Source: Plasmodium malariae (taxonomy: Eukaryota > Apicomplexa > Aconoidasida > Haemosporida > Plasmodiidae). Taken from it: a DNA stretch of 64,000 nt. Shown here piece by piece: positions 1-12,817 of the stretch. The stretch is taken from positions 248,001-312,000 of the forward strand of contig NC_041776.1 in NCBI RefSeq assembly GCF_900090045.1, in the 5' to 3' direction. Within the stretch, counting starts at the first letter, position 1; each line of letters starts with the position of its first letter. The translations under genes were made by a program, and so were the position numbers. Under the pieces are notes generated by a model. The model saw only the letters and a list, made by a program, of their open reading frames with translations, did not search any database and was not told the origin of the DNA.

Positions 1-1726
1 TTTTTCGAGTTATTAACAGAGATAATTATAATAATAAAACTTGGTTTTATGTACCGTTTTATGAACTTTATTATACCATTAAAGGATGTAATTATATCAA
101 AAACATTAGATCAAGTAGAGTTGGCATGTGTAACTATGTTATCAGTACATCGTATTGGGAGTCAAACATATAGAGATGTATACGGTATTGTATTAATACT
201 ATTCCTATTATATTTATTAAAATATATTATAAAAAAATGCATTTTTAATAGAAATAAACAAAATGGAAATATGGTAAGAAATAAACAAGGTGATGATATA
301 TATGTTGAAAATTTACTAAAAAGAATTTTATATAATGTGGAAAAGAAGAAAGGATTATCAGCATACGAAAATGTTTTACATGATATTCTGGATAATACTG
401 ATAATCTATTAGCGAATAGTAATATTATTAATAAAGAAAATAAAAATATATATACAGATATGCTATCAAATATTAATAATATTGGCATTTTTACGTATGT
501 GTCTACTCAAGCTTTAAAGAAACTTAACCAGAAGTCAGATATTATTATTAACGAATTAATTGGAGGGGAGGCAGGAGCAGGGTTGATGGAAGATGACAGT
601 AAACTTGATAGACTTAGGAATTTAATGCTTAATGAATATGATGAGTACGATTTAAATAAATTTAAGGACAATCTGATGAACAATAACGATCTGATGAACA
701 ACAACGGGCTGATAAACAACAACGGGCTGATAAACAACAACGGGCTGATAAACAATAGCGATCTGATGAACAATAGCGATCTGATGAACAATAGCGATCT
801 GATGAACAATAACGATCTGGTGAACAATAGCGATCTGATGAACAATAACGATCTGATGAACAACAACGAACGGATAAATAATAGCGAATTTATGAACAAT
901 AGTGATCTGATGAACAATAGCGAATTTATGAACAATAGCGATCTGATGAACAATAGCGAATTTATGAACAACAACGAATTTATGAACAATAGCGAATTTA
1001 TAAACAATAACGAGTATAGTGAGAATGGTCTAAATAGCAAGTTAAGGTACAGTGTGTTACAACAGCACAATGAATATAATGAAAATGCTATTTCTCTAAA
1101 TTTTATGGCAAAGTCAGGCAATTTTGAATATATCAACAATAATGAAAATCCTAGTATGAAGGGTACAGTACAATTCTCATACAATGACATTGGAAGAAAC
1201 AACAAGAGCGACCTTTACTTCGAACATCCCGCAAACAGGTTGACAAACAAGGTCGGCGGAACCAGCAATGTTAGCGGTAACGTTAGAGGTAACGTTAGCG
1301 GTAACGTTAGCGGTAACGTTAGCGGAGGTAATAATATTAACAGTGATAATATAAGCAGCGATAATAAGGTTTCGAATATCGCTCCGCCAAATGAACACAA
1401 GGATGAGGGGGGAAATGGAATTTACTTTGACAAAGACTTAAAAGAAAAAAATGAAATGAATCTAATAAGCAATAAAAGGAATTCCTCTGTAATGATTAAA
1501 CATATGAACACTAATAGTAGCGTAAACATCCCTAACGACCCAAACAACATGGTAAATGATTTAAACAGTTCACCATTATACAATATCAACAGTAATAGTA
1601 ATAGTAACAGTAATAGTAATAGTAATAATAATAGTAATAGTAATAATAATAGTAATAGTAATAATAATAGTAATAGTAATAATAATAGTAATAGTAATAA
1701 TAATAGTAATAGTAATAATAATAGTA

Positions 1727-1771
<45 letters not shown>

Positions 1772-3013
1772 GTAACAATAGTAGTAACAATAATAGTAAC
1801 AATAATTGTAACAATAATTGTAACAATAATAGTAACAATAGTAGTAACAATAATAGTAATAATAATAGTAACAATAGTAGTAACAATAATAGTAATAATA
1901 ATAGTAATAATAATAATAATAATTATAAATATAATTATAATAACTACGGCATTATGACTCGTCCGAAGGAAACTCACAGTTACCCCAAGAAATTAATTCA
2001 AACCAGTAATACACCGGTAACCACAAACAGAAAGTCCAATACCCTTGAGAACAACTTGGACAAGAAGAACTTTTACGCAAACGAAAATGTAGTTAGCCCG
2101 AATTTTGCGGTCGACGATGCCATGAAGAATGTGGTAAGTGCATTAGTGTACATATGTTGTTAAGATGCTTATGGAGAAGGGATGTTATGTTACACTATAT
2201 CGTACCATACTGCAATGTATTATTCTACTTTATTTTTCTACCTCCTTATTTTTCTACCTCCTTATTTTTCTGCCTCCTTATATTTCTGCCTCCTTATTTT
2301 TCTGCTTCTTTATTTTATTAGCCCCCTGCGCAGGCCTCAACTCAGAACAATGACGAATTACGGATGAGCACAAATTTAATGAACAACTTCGAAAACAAAA
2401 ATGAACAGGTAAGGCCCAATGACGAATTGACGAATAATTTGACAAGCTCGAATTCCCCTTTTTTTACTGATTCCAAAAACGGAACAGCAACTTTAGAGAG
2501 TGAGAACTTTATACAGAAGACGGACGACCCGCAAAACTATGCTCCGCGTAATAATTTAAAGAATATTTACAACTGTGCGTGCATGTATTAGTATATCATT
2601 GTTTGTGTGTGAATAGTGCTTAGTGGTACGTATGTACGTCCATTTTCTTATGTATATGTGTGTGTTCGCCTGTATACCCATTTGCTCACCTGTACATGTG
2701 TATCCCCCCTTTTTTTCATAGCCGCGTTCTCATATATGCCACCTGCACATCAAGTACTGGAAAATTCGTATAACAGAAATCAGAAATACTTAACACAGAG
2801 AAAGTAAGGAAAAAAAAAAAAAAAAAAAAAAAAGATCCTATGCAATTACATGAAATTATATATGTGTATATATATATATATGTATGTGAGTGCATTCCTA
2901 AGTAACGTGTGCATCATATTGAAGCTGAATAATACATTAAGCCTACGTTAATATTTTTTCCTTTTTTTAGAGAACGCCAAAAAATTGTTGCAACAAAATC
3001 TCCCTTTAATTAA
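1..3013 (+). CDS. Asn-rich single-span membrane protein, 5' end outside window (partial)
   Basis: The product is not recognised. The frame is open from base 1, so the gene may begin upstream; the first Met in view is at 49. Exons as read: 1-2133, 2334-2574 (or from 2322, also in phase), 2722-2803 and 2971-3013. Donors are GTAAGT, GTGCGT and GTAAGG, and the phases agree at each junction. Counting from the Met at 49, residues 44-61 form one hydrophobic span followed by Lys/Arg. A hexapeptide repeat (L-M-N-N-S/N-D/E/G variants) fills roughly residues 207-322, an S-G-N-V block lies near 410-425, and a long Asn/Ser run covers about 513-625. The conserved part is therefore the N-terminal 180 residues and the short C-terminal exons. 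The last exon is the least certain, because another frame there gives a slightly longer tail. No enzymatic motif is visible. Confidence 0.7.
672..1015 (+). repeat. 18-bp in-frame minisatellite (hexapeptide LMNNSD type)
   Basis: About nineteen imperfect copies of an 18-base unit encode L/F-M/I-N-N-S/N-D/E/G. Unit variants (GATCTGATGAACAATAGC-like and GGGCTGATAAACAACAAC-like) are clustered, as expected from slippage or unequal exchange. Confidence 0.85.
1590..1930 (+). repeat. AAT/AGT trinucleotide-rich Asn/Ser tract
   Basis: A run of AAT and AGT codons gives a Ser/Asn homopolymer-like region. Because the unit is a multiple of three, the antisense strand also stays open here in two frames (poly-Leu and Ile/Thr), which is not coding. 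Confidence 0.9.
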
Positions 3014-3911
3014 AAACTTGGCTCAATAACATATATTGCATTTTGTTTGATATTTTAAATTTACTTTTTCGTTGTAATGAATTTACTCTTTTAAGTATAA
3101 ATGTGTATGTATGTGCATGTATGTTGTATGTATATATACATATGTGCTTCTATGTTTGTATATATTAAGACAAATTTTCAGAAAATTATGTAACAACATT
3201 GTGCTTTACAATTTTGATGTACACAATTATTTGCCTGCATATGTGAATACATATCATATACATATATATGTTTATATGTATACTGTTTATTTTTATTTTT
3301 TTTTTTGTTTCACGTATACATATACACCTATATATATATATATATATATATACGTATACGTATATATGTATGTTTATATTATCTGTATATCTGCATACAT
3401 ACGTACTTACCTACTTACATATATGCATATAATTATTTTTTAATTTTTAACTTTTTTTTTTTTTTTAATTTGATATCATAGTATAATCTTTATGAAGACA
3501 TTTTCCCTCCTTTTTTTTTAAGACTGTTTTATAAACATGAAACTAAAAAATATAAATAAATGAACAAATAAATGAATAAATACATGAATAAATACATGAA
3601 TAAATACATGAATAAATACATGAATAAATAAATAAATAAATACATGAATAAATAAATAAATATATGAATAAATGAATGAACAAATGAATGAACAAATGAA
3701 TGAATAAATGAATGAATAAATGAATGAACAAATGAATGAACAAATGAATGAACAAATGAATGAACAAATGAATGAACAAATGAATGAATAAAAAAATAAA
3801 CTAAATTATGGCATAACACTGCAATATACGTCAATTCAGTGCAATTTCTCGCAAACTTCTACGAACTATTGCAAAGATAGAAGAACAAAAAAAAAAAAAA
3901 AAAAAAAAAAA
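3014..3911. other. intergenic, with a tetranucleotide-derived satellite at 3543-3793
   Basis: No gene is seen. It contains TA/TG microsatellite, a T-rich run and, at 3543-3793, a tandem array built on AATA/AATG units with 12-base higher-order units (AAATACATGAAT grading into AAATGAATGAAC). A poly-A run directly precedes the next start codon at 3912. Confidence 0.75.
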
Positions 3912-5789
3912 ATGCCTTTAAGCTATAAACATTATTGTAGGTATGTCAGTTTATGTACACGTATAAAAGAGGCTGATCGCATAAAAAATAATTTTCGTAT
4001 ATATTCTAATAACCTTCATAATGCAACTACGAATGAGAAAAATGCAAACAACTATTTTGATTACAATGAAGACTATAAATTACTCAAGCGCCTTCAAACG
4101 AATGATTTAGGGGGCATATTAGATATTAAGGATGAAAAAAGCGCCTTAAAGGTTAAAAAGGTATTACAAGACTAAATTCGTACATATTGCACGTATGTAT
4201 ACATGTACATAGGTGCATACACATATATGAATGTATGTTGAGCCTACAGATAAGCCAAGACTCACTCTTACTTTCATTATTTGGTAGAGTGTACATATAT
4301 TGTGTACGAGGAGTTACACACACAAACATTGGCAAATGCAATATATTTGATATGGGCTTATATATGCTCAGTTATGTACGTATATATTTTTGTGTACCCT
4401 ATATGAGCAACACATTTGTTGCCATAAACTTCTTTTTTTCACACAATAGAAATACTTGAAATTGCTAAAACTGTACCATCCTGATACATACATGAAGGAG
4501 AAGAACGAACAAAGAAAGAAAAACAAAGAAGAAATTTTTCTTCAAATTTATAATAAATACAAATATTTCAGTAAACAGTATGAAAACCTGCACAAGTCAG
4601 AAATTTTTGATGAGGCCTTTTATGAAAACGAGGAGGAAAGAAGTTAGCTAGAAAAAAAAAAAAAAAATACAACAATATAACAGCGTGATAGTGTAACATT
4701 GTAACATCGTAACATCGTAACATTGTAACATTGTAACATCGTAACATCGTAACATCGTAACATCGTAACATCGTAACATCGTAACAATATGATATCATAA
4801 TAACACAACAATATAACATTCCATCTTCATATTTTTTTAATACTTTATTGTATAATTTTTTTTACCATTTATTTTGTGATCTGGCGTGGAGAGATATTGT
4901 CCTTTTATGTAGCGCGTCTGTTTTATTCTGTTTACTATATCATGTTACGTATGCCCATTTTTATTCTTTTTTTAACACTCCTTAATGCCCATTCCGATTT
5001 TTTTTCTTTTTTTTTTGTTAAGGTGAGAGACTAGAAAGATATCGAAGATACACCGAAGGGAAGAGAATCGATACAGACCTCAAGCACATTGAAGTTTATA
5101 TTTTAATGAGTATTTTGTTAATATTCTTTGCAGTGTTTTTCATATGTGCTTATCTCCCCTTCAACATAAATTGTATTAGAGATGAGTAAAAATTGAATAA
5201 GCTAAAATACAAATCTACAATGTGTGAATGTGTTCATATTTTTATAATTGTAATCCTACGGTGGATTGATTTGTGTTTGTACGAATATACATTGGTAACC
5301 CTTTTTTTTATTTTTTTTTTATTTTTTTTTTATTTTTTTATATTTTTTTTTATTTTTTTTTATTTTTTTTTTTATTTTTTCTTTTCTTTTTTTACAGATT
5401 TTATGACACCACGGAAGGAGGAGAGCATGCTCAAATGGTTTCTTGTTTTTATAACCCTATCATGAAAAGATATGAATATCTCACAGGGAGTTTTATTCCT
5501 CCCAAACCTGAACAGCTATATTATGTAAGCGAGGCAAAAAATGGGGAAAAAAAAAAAAAAAAATACAAATTTGTATATAATATACATGTATGTACATATA
5601 TAATGTTATGTTTACGCATAATTAGTGAAAAGAAATGATAGAAAATCATTCCACTTCTCTATTTTTTTTTTTTTTTATTTTCTATTTTTTTCTCCTTTAA
5701 TAAAGTTTTACAAGAACAATTTCCCCAATTTGTTCCTAGACGAGGATATTTTGAAGTTGAAGCGTTTCGAAATAGTTAAAGTACAATAA
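3912..5789 (+). CDS. J-domain (DnaJ-like) protein with one membrane segment, 5 exons
   Basis: Exons are 3912-4160, 4450-4642, 5023-5185, 5398-5524 and 5706-5789, with consistent phases, giving 271 residues. The HPD motif that marks a J domain and stimulates Hsp70 ATPase is at residues 93-95 (context KLLKLYHPDTY), followed by the expected basic/aromatic helix (EEIFLQIYNKYKYFSKQYE). Residues 172-192 are a strongly hydrophobic span. The C-terminal third (FYDTTEGGEHAQMV, then FYNPIMKRYEYLTGSF) is compact and ends in a charged tail. The N-terminus is basic with few acidic residues (MPLSYKHYCRYVSLCTRIKE), compatible with a mitochondrial presequence. Inference: a membrane-bound Hsp70 co-chaperone, probably mitochondrial. 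The Gly/Phe and zinc-finger regions of classical DnaJ are absent, so it is a type III J protein. The donor of exon 2 (GTTAGC) is weak but required by phase. Confidence 0.8.
4692..4786. repeat. 8-bp tandem repeat GTAACATC in intron 2
   Basis: About twelve copies of GTAACATC/GTAACATT lie inside the second intron of the J-domain gene. No function is evident. Confidence 0.85.
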
Positions 5790-6895
5790 ATAAAAACACG
5801 AGCGAACAAAATAAATAAAAAGGAAAAAGAAAAGAGAAGAGAAAAAAAATTAAACAGAAAAAAGAGATGAGAGAGTAGAGAAAAGAGAAAAAAAATAAAT
5901 ATGATAATAAGTCCATTTTTTAATTCTTATGATCCACATATGTATTTCTTCCTATGCGTCCCATTCACTGCGCCCACCTGCTAGTGGAGCAAGTTTTATC
6001 ATTGTGGGTGTTCGTCCAATGGGGTCCACACGTTATCGCATATGGGGTATGTACACATACAGCACATGTATATTTACGTATAAATATGTATATAAAATCC
6101 GACATTTTTAAAAACTAATATGCACTTTTTTTTTATTGGTTTTTATATGTACTTATACATAAATAGTTACCAAAAAATAGAGCGAAAAAATGCAGACTAG
6201 TGTATGACTTAAAAACAAACGAACTTATTTTTTTGAAAAAAAAAAAAAAGGAATGAAATCATAAATCAGCTTAAAAGACAACGGTAAGAAACAGAAACAA
6301 TTAAATTAAATGATATGCATGGCCGTAAAAAAAGAAATTAAAGAAAAAAAAAAAAAAAAAGAAAAATGCAACTTGTTAAGAACTACATAAACAAAAGGGG
6401 GGACGTGTGTACGCACATGCACGAACAACAGATAATATATACGTATACCCAGGTGTGCAACGTAACGGCAATGTGTTATAAGATCATATATATATATATA
6501 TATATATATACAAATATATATTTATATTTATAAGTATATATAAGCAAACGTACATGCAAGAACACGTACATACTAATAACACATATATATAACACATTAA
6601 CATATTTAAAGATTTTTTTTTTTTTCAAAAAAAACAAGTAAAGCAATAAATAAATAAAAGCGTTTTTACATTTTTGCAAATGAAGATCCCTTTTTTTTTT
6701 TTTTTTTTTTTTTTTTTAGTTGGACTTAAAATCTTTGGAAACGAAGTTAGCTACTAGTCTTTTACAGTTGTTCGTTGAACTGGTATAGTATTAATAGAAT
6801 TAGCATTATAAACAGTAGTATTCATAGCCATCGTATCAGTCGCAATTCCGTACGGCCATTAATGCTATGAATATTACATTTTTTTTATGGCTTAC
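5790..6895. other. intergenic between convergent genes, holds a GC-rich island
   Basis: This is mostly A/T tracts (poly-A near 5820-5890, 6236-6250 and 6343-6360; TA near 6486-6510; a T run near 6690-6717). The exception is the GC-rich island at 5951-6045, listed separately. The segment 6720-6895 is probably the 3' untranslated region of the minus-strand gene. Confidence 0.7.
5951..6045. ncRNA. candidate structured RNA (long irregular hairpin)
   Basis: This is a GC-rich island in very AT-rich DNA and folds on itself in four nested stems: TATGCG 5953-5958 with CGCATA 6037-6042; CCCATT 5960-5965 with AATGGG 6018-6023; CGCCCAC 5971-5977 with GTGGGTG 6004-6010; and TGCT 5979-5982 with AGCA 5988-5991. 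Both strands fold equally, so orientation is not known. No tRNA, U1-U6, SRP or RNase P signature was recognised. The + strand reading has a T5 run at about 6103. An open frame crosses the island (5929-6111), but its composition is not protein-like. Function unknown. Confidence 0.5.
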
Positions 6896-7561
6896 TTATT
6901 CAGCGTGTTCCCCCTTCTCCTCTTCATGTGCATCATCTGCATTGGCGTTATTATCATGCGTATCATTTTCTGTATTTGTTTCATCGTGCGAATCGTCTGT
7001 ATTAGTTTCGTTACGTGAATCCCCAACATTCGCTTCTTCATTTGAGTCCTCTTCTGCATCAGCTTCATCTTCGTCTTCTTCTTCTTCATCTTCTTCATCT
7101 TCTTCTTCTTCATTTTCTTCTTCTTCTTCTTCGTCTTCTCCATCTCCTTCTTGTTCTTCTCCTTCTTGTTCTTCTCCTTCTTGTTCTCCTCCTTCTTGTT
7201 CTTGTTCTTGTTCCTCTTCTGGAGTTTGTTCGTGTTCATTAATATCACTGTTGTGTTCATGCTGTTTATTTTCAGTAGTACCATCATCCCCTACTACAAC
7301 ACTAACATTTTCATTTCCTTCCTGTTCCTTGTCATCATTTATATTATTATTTAAAGTATTTTGTTGTTCTTCTTCATATTTTGCTTTTTTATTTATTTTG
7401 TAATTATCTACATTTCCTGTTATATGATGATCATTTACTATATGACTGTTTATATCATTTCCATTTTCATCTGTAACAACTAGGTCAGGTATTTTCGCTT
7501 GATGCTTTTCACCAATATTTATTTTCCCATCTACTTTGGACATGTATTTTCTCTTTGCCAT
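6896..7561 (-). CDS. small highly acidic protein, function unknown
   Basis: A single exon encodes 221 residues. I chose the Met at 7561 (MAKRKYMSKVDGK) over an upstream in-frame Met because the intervening codons are derived from a T-rich 5' leader. The first third is ordinary and partly basic (KYM, KINIGEKHQAKIPDLVV). From about residue 110 onward the chain is dominated by Glu and Asp with Gln/Gly interruptions (EGGEQEGEEQEGEEQEG) and ends with Asn/Asp/His-rich repeats (GDSRNETNTDDSHDETNTEN). No signal peptide or membrane span is seen. Acidic tails of this type occur in histone chaperones and other nuclear or nucleolar proteins, but no domain supports such an assignment. It converges with the J-domain gene. 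Confidence 0.75.
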   Translation of the reverse strand: MAKRKYMSKVDGKINIGEKHQAKIPDLVVTDENGNDINSHIVNDHHITGNVDNYKINKKAKYEEEQQNTLNNNINDDKEQEGNENVSVVVGDDGTTENKQHEHNSDINEHEQTPEEEQEQEQEGGEQEGEEQEGEEQEGDGEDEEEEEENEEEEDEEDEEEEDEDEADAEEDSNEEANVGDSRNETNTDDSHDETNTENDTHDNNANADDAHEEEKGEHAE

Positions 7562-8905
7562 TTTTTTTTTTTTTATAACTGTTAGGTAATTATACGGAAA
7601 GGGGGGAAGAGTGCATATATTCATATATATATTTTATGTAAATGAAAGGGATAAAATATACATAATATATATATATGTATATATATATGTATATGTATAT
7701 ATGTATATATATATGTATAATATATAGGTACATAATACATATATGCATATATATTGTAAGGTTCTTTTCAAACTGACAAGGTGGTCGTTCAAATAATGAA
7801 GAATTAAAAATAGGAGCAGTGTTCCTATGCTGTTGCTATGTGTATATATATACCTAAATACGTGTACTACTCATATATATGTATGTACCGTATTCCTATA
7901 CTATTATGTATATATTGTGCTAGTATATTTTTTTTGTTGTATGTATAATTATAAATATGTTCAAATGTAAAGAAGCTTGGTCAACATCAAAAAACACCTG
8001 CACCAGCGGTTTAAGTGAATTCCAAAATGTTAAGCCCTTAATTAACGTTCTTTTTAATTTATAACCCTATTCTATATATATTGCAATGTATATTAAAACA
8101 CTATAGTATTATGTATAACCATATATTTTATGTATTATATTTTGTATGCATTATCAAAATATTTTTATTTTTTTTTTATTTTATTATTTATTATTTATTT
8201 TTTATTATTATTTATTTTTTTATTTTTTTATTTTTTTTATTCTTTATTATTATTTTTTTTCTTTTATAAATGATCAAATGGATAAAGTTTAAATAATTAA
8301 ATTTACTCGCTTAATTTTTTTATCAGCAAAATGTACGTAAATATTATTGAAAGAATATAGTCATATACGAAAAAATATAATAATATATAAATATAGGAAA
8401 TAATAATATTAATTTAAAAAATAATTTTATAATAGAAATTTGTAATATAATATTTATAATAAGTATATTATATACATATATAACATATACATATGATGAT
8501 ATATCTATTTCGAACAAATCTGAAAATATTTAATTTCACTGTTGACGTTTAACTTTGTTCATTTATATAATAATTATGTATTATTATTTTTCTAAATATG
8601 TTAATATACATATATATATATAAATAATACTCTATGTATTTTTTTATGCTTTTTTGTAAATTTATTTTAAATATATAATATATTTTTTTAAATTATTTTA
8701 ATTTTAATTGCTTCGTTATATTTTGATTTACTTTATTAATTTTTTACTTTAGAATTTTTTCAAAATTTTTAACTTCATTAAATATTTATAAATTTTCATT
8801 TATTTTATTGCATTTCATTTTATACTTTGTATTTTTTTTTATTTTTTTTATTTTACGTATACGTATGTTCTCCCCTCATCTTTTTAAAAGGCTATATATA
8901 TACCT

Positions 8906-9009
8906 ATGCATTATATATGTATGTATTATGTATGCATTATATATGTATGTATTATGTATGCATTATATATGTATGTATTATGTATGCATTATATATGTAT
9001 GTATTTTGT
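8906..9009. repeat. 26-bp tandem repeat, four units
   Basis: There are four near-perfect head-to-tail units beginning ATGCATTATATATG at 8906, 8932, 8958 and 8984. Short + strand frames through it (MYVLCMHYIC type) are repeat artefacts. Confidence 0.9.
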
Positions 9010-9888
9010 ATGCATATATACACGTTTATATTTCATATTTCTCCTCAAAATATATATGACCTAACGTCAGGTTAAAATATCGAGACAACAAAAAATAATT
9101 TATATTATGTTTTATGCCTCCTCACGTATTTCATATTTCTCATTCTGTCTTCTTTCTTCGTCTTTCTTCGTCTTTCGTCGTCTTTAGTCATCTTCGTCTT
9201 TTTATTTTTAGTAAAATAAAAAATACGCTTGTATATATCTGTATATATAAATATATATATATATATGTATATATAAATATATATATATATATATATGTAT
9301 ATATAAATATATAAATATATTATATACATTTATATATTTACAATAATACATAGTAACAATATGCCGACAAAAAGGGACTGGATATTATAAGCTACTAGAT
9401 AATAATACAAAAAAGGAAAAAAATTTTACATGTTGTTCATGTTGCTTTTGTCATCCCATCATCACGTATTTACATTTATGCGCATTTATCTCCATATATA
9501 CATATACATACATATACATATACATACATATATATATATATATAAAATTCGTCTTTGTAACCTACAAGGAAATAAAGTAATAACATGTAGGATACTTTGT
9601 TTTTCATCATTTTTTTTTTCTTTTGTTTTTTCTCTTCTATTTTTTCTCTATTATATTTTCTCTTTTATTTTTTTCTTCTTCATTTTTTACCTTATCATTT
9701 TTTTTTTTGTTATTTCTCATACCCTACTTTTTATTATGTATATGGTACATTATGTAGTTTGTCCATTTTTATTTAATTTATTTCTACCTGTAGTGAAGCA
9801 AAATTTACATATACTTTTTTTTGCCAGTATTTATGCATATTTTTATGTAAACTAGTTCGTATGTTCATAAGTCTACATATATTTGTAC

Positions 9889-9995
9889 ATATATATTTCT
9901 ATGTATATATTTCTATGTATATATTTCTATGTATATATTTCTATGTATATATTTCTATGTATATATTTTTATGTATATATTTGTACGTATATATT
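9889..9995. repeat. 14-bp tandem repeat TATATATTTCTATG
   Basis: About seven to eight copies of a 14-base unit, with minor variants (TTTTTATG and TTTGTACG) in the last units. Confidence 0.85.
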
Positions 9996-10387
9996 TCTAT
10001 GTATGTTTATTATACTATATATATATTTTTTTTGTGTTATGTATTTTTGCCATGAGCTAAATTTACAAAAAAGCATATGACAATAAATAAAAAGCAAAAA
10101 ATCAAAAAAATAAAAAATAAAAAATAAATAAATATTATATATTTATTATATTTATTTAGCTAAATATGTAGAAAAAAAAATAATACAATGCAATGTAGTA
10201 TAACATAATATAAATTAATGTATAAGAAATTTTTTTTTAAAAATTAGTGCTCCCGTTCTCCCATATTTTACCTTAAGAAGTACTTATATATATATATATT
10301 ATGTATATGAATATTTTTATTTCGTTCACTCGACCTTTCGGATGTAAAAACTTTTTAAATACAAGATGAGAAAAATCAGTGGAAGAA

Positions 10388-12779
10388 ATGGGTGAAGTCG
10401 ACGAAGAAGGTCTGTTCCTTCGCCCCATTTATACATAATATATATATATATCATGATATACATATATTTCATATATACATATTCATCATATGTACATATA
10501 TATGGTATATATGAATGTACCTTATATACATATAAGAACGAGGCATATATTTTTGCAGAAATATACGTTTGAATGAATATGAATCATTTCTGAGTTTAAG
10601 AAGTATACCAACATATGTTATACATGTTGAGGCATTGTAACGTATTTATAGCTCCAAGTTTATACTAATTGAAAAATTTTGTATTAATTATTTATGTTCA
10701 ACGTCGTATATGTTACATTATATTATGTGGACATTGCGCCACTGTATTATGTATATTTTAGTGTAACAATAAACGGGCAAATAGAGCTCAATTAGTAATT
10801 ACTACATGCTACAATCCCCCATATGTGCTTACCTGTATACGTACTTGCCTGTTTATGTATGTGCATGTATACATACTTTCATATATACATGTGTGAATAC
10901 ATATATGTTCGCCGGTCGAAACCCGTAGGAATTTGAAGCATGCGTTCTTATTTATTAACAATGATTTAAATTTGTTTTAGATGGCACTTTGCTGCAAACA
11001 TTCTATGGATCTGTAATTGGCTCGACCCTAAGTAGAATTATTCTTTACCCACTCGATACAATTAAAATAAACAAGCAAATTCATATGAATGATTGTAGCA
11101 GTGTTGCTACAAGTACGATTAGGAGGCATGCCTGCAATAATAATGCTACTCTAGGAATGAGTTTTTCAATGAAAGGAAAGAAAAACCTTTTCTTTTTTTC
11201 ATTTATTAAAAAATATGGTCTAAAAGGATTATATAGTGGTTTTCTGTATGACCAACTTTTTTTCTTAGAACAAATCTGCTTGTTCATTCATAAACTGCAT
11301 ACGTGAAGTTGTGCCATCGTATGTATGTTACATGCTATTTATGCGCATACACAGCGTACCGATATATATATATATATATATCCTGTATGCAGTTTTTACT
11401 CCCCACCTCACCGCGAGTTGCTCATAAAAATTCCGTTATCCCTGATTGATGTTTATTTCATGAGAATAGCTTTACTCTCATCATTCCGCTTCTCAATTCC
11501 TCTTAGTTACTCCACTTTTTTTTTTTTTTTTTTTTTTTTTAATGCGTTCGCAGTTTTTCATCGATGACAACAATTCCTGCAACGAGTTTGTACTTCTGCT
11601 GCTTCGAATACTTAAAATTAAAGAAATTAAATTATAATAAAAAATTAAATGAAGAAAGAATAAATTATGAAAAAGATAATTCTGCTTTCGTACACTTTGT
11701 TAATTATATCTCCCTAGGTATTTTTCTTTTCTTTTTTTAAAATGCTTCAAGGAAGCGTTCCCTTTGTATTTTTCGACTTTTCTATAGTCATTTTTCTCAG
11801 TTATCTTAATTTTATATTTTTCTTAGTTTTTTTATTGTCTTAGTTTTATTATTGTCTTAGTTTTATTATTTTCTTAGTTTTATTATTTTCTTAGTTTTAT
11901 TATTTTCTTAGTTTTATTATTTTCTTAGTTTTATTATTTTCTTAGTTTTATTATTTTCTTAGTTTTATTATTTTCTTAATTTTATTATTGTCTTAGTTTT
12001 ATTATTTTATTATTTTCTTAGTTTTATTATTTTCTTAATTTTATTATTGTCTTAGTTTTATTATTTTCTTAATTTTATTATTTTTCTTAATACAGTTAAC
12101 TTTCTTAGTTTAATCATTTCTCATAATTTACTTTATTTGATTTATTTACTTTATTTAATTTACTTTTTTTTTTTTTTTTTTTTTTTCTTAATATTACAGC
12201 ATTTTTGGCGGAAGCCATTTCCTGTGTTATATTTGTTCCAATTGATGTCGTTAAAGAAAGATTGCAAGTATTAAAAAAAAAAAAAAATAAAAAGAATAAA
12301 AATAAAAATTAAAATAATAACAGAAGTAGCATTAGTAGCAGCGATAGCTATAACAATAATAGAAATAATAATTATAAGAATAAAAGAATAGTAACATTAG
12401 ACAAGCAAGTGAAAGTATGCATGGCGTGCTTGCTCGTTCGTAATTCCTGAATCATCGAACTTGTCAAAACTTTATCGGTTGCATCGTTGTATCATTAACT
12501 GTTATATCTTTCCCCGTTATAACTTTTCCTGATGCGTGTTTACATTTCACTAACCTACCATTTCCTCCCCTTTTAAGACTCAAAAATATTTAAAATTAAG
12601 GGAATACAACAAGACTTACTACTTCGTAAGAGACTTAGTACGTAAGGAAGGGCTAAGCAGAGTAAATTTTTATGCCATATACACATACCACATATATGTA
12701 TCCCGCATGCATACGTCGACAGTTTGTCTTATTCACTATGCCCATATATATGAAGAATACACACCCACACATAAGTATG

Positions 12780-12817
<38 letters not shown>

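Larger units (their letters stand above)
7562..10387. other. 2.8-kb intergenic region, divergent promoters, repeats only
   Basis: The region lies between the 5' ends of the acidic-protein gene (-) and the carrier gene (+), so it should contain both promoters. I see TA-rich tracts (about 7660-7760 and 9240-9330), T-rich runs (8160-8265), a 26-base tandem repeat and a 14-base tandem repeat (listed separately). No coding exon or RNA gene could be supported. Confidence 0.65.

Noticed and set aside
507..1977. Minus-strand frames rich in Leu, Ser or Ile opposite the first gene
   Set aside because: They are antisense reads of the NNSDLM and Asn/Ser repeats.
3543..3793. CRISPR-like array
   Set aside because: It is a continuous tetranucleotide-derived satellite with no unique spacers, in a eukaryotic nuclear genome.
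12321..12416. Coding-like stretch (R-S-S-I-S-S-S-D) in carrier intron 4
   Set aside because: It is not in phase with the flanking exons and its frame is preceded by a stop. Skipping it joins E-R-L-Q to T-Q-K-Y, the expected carrier sequence.
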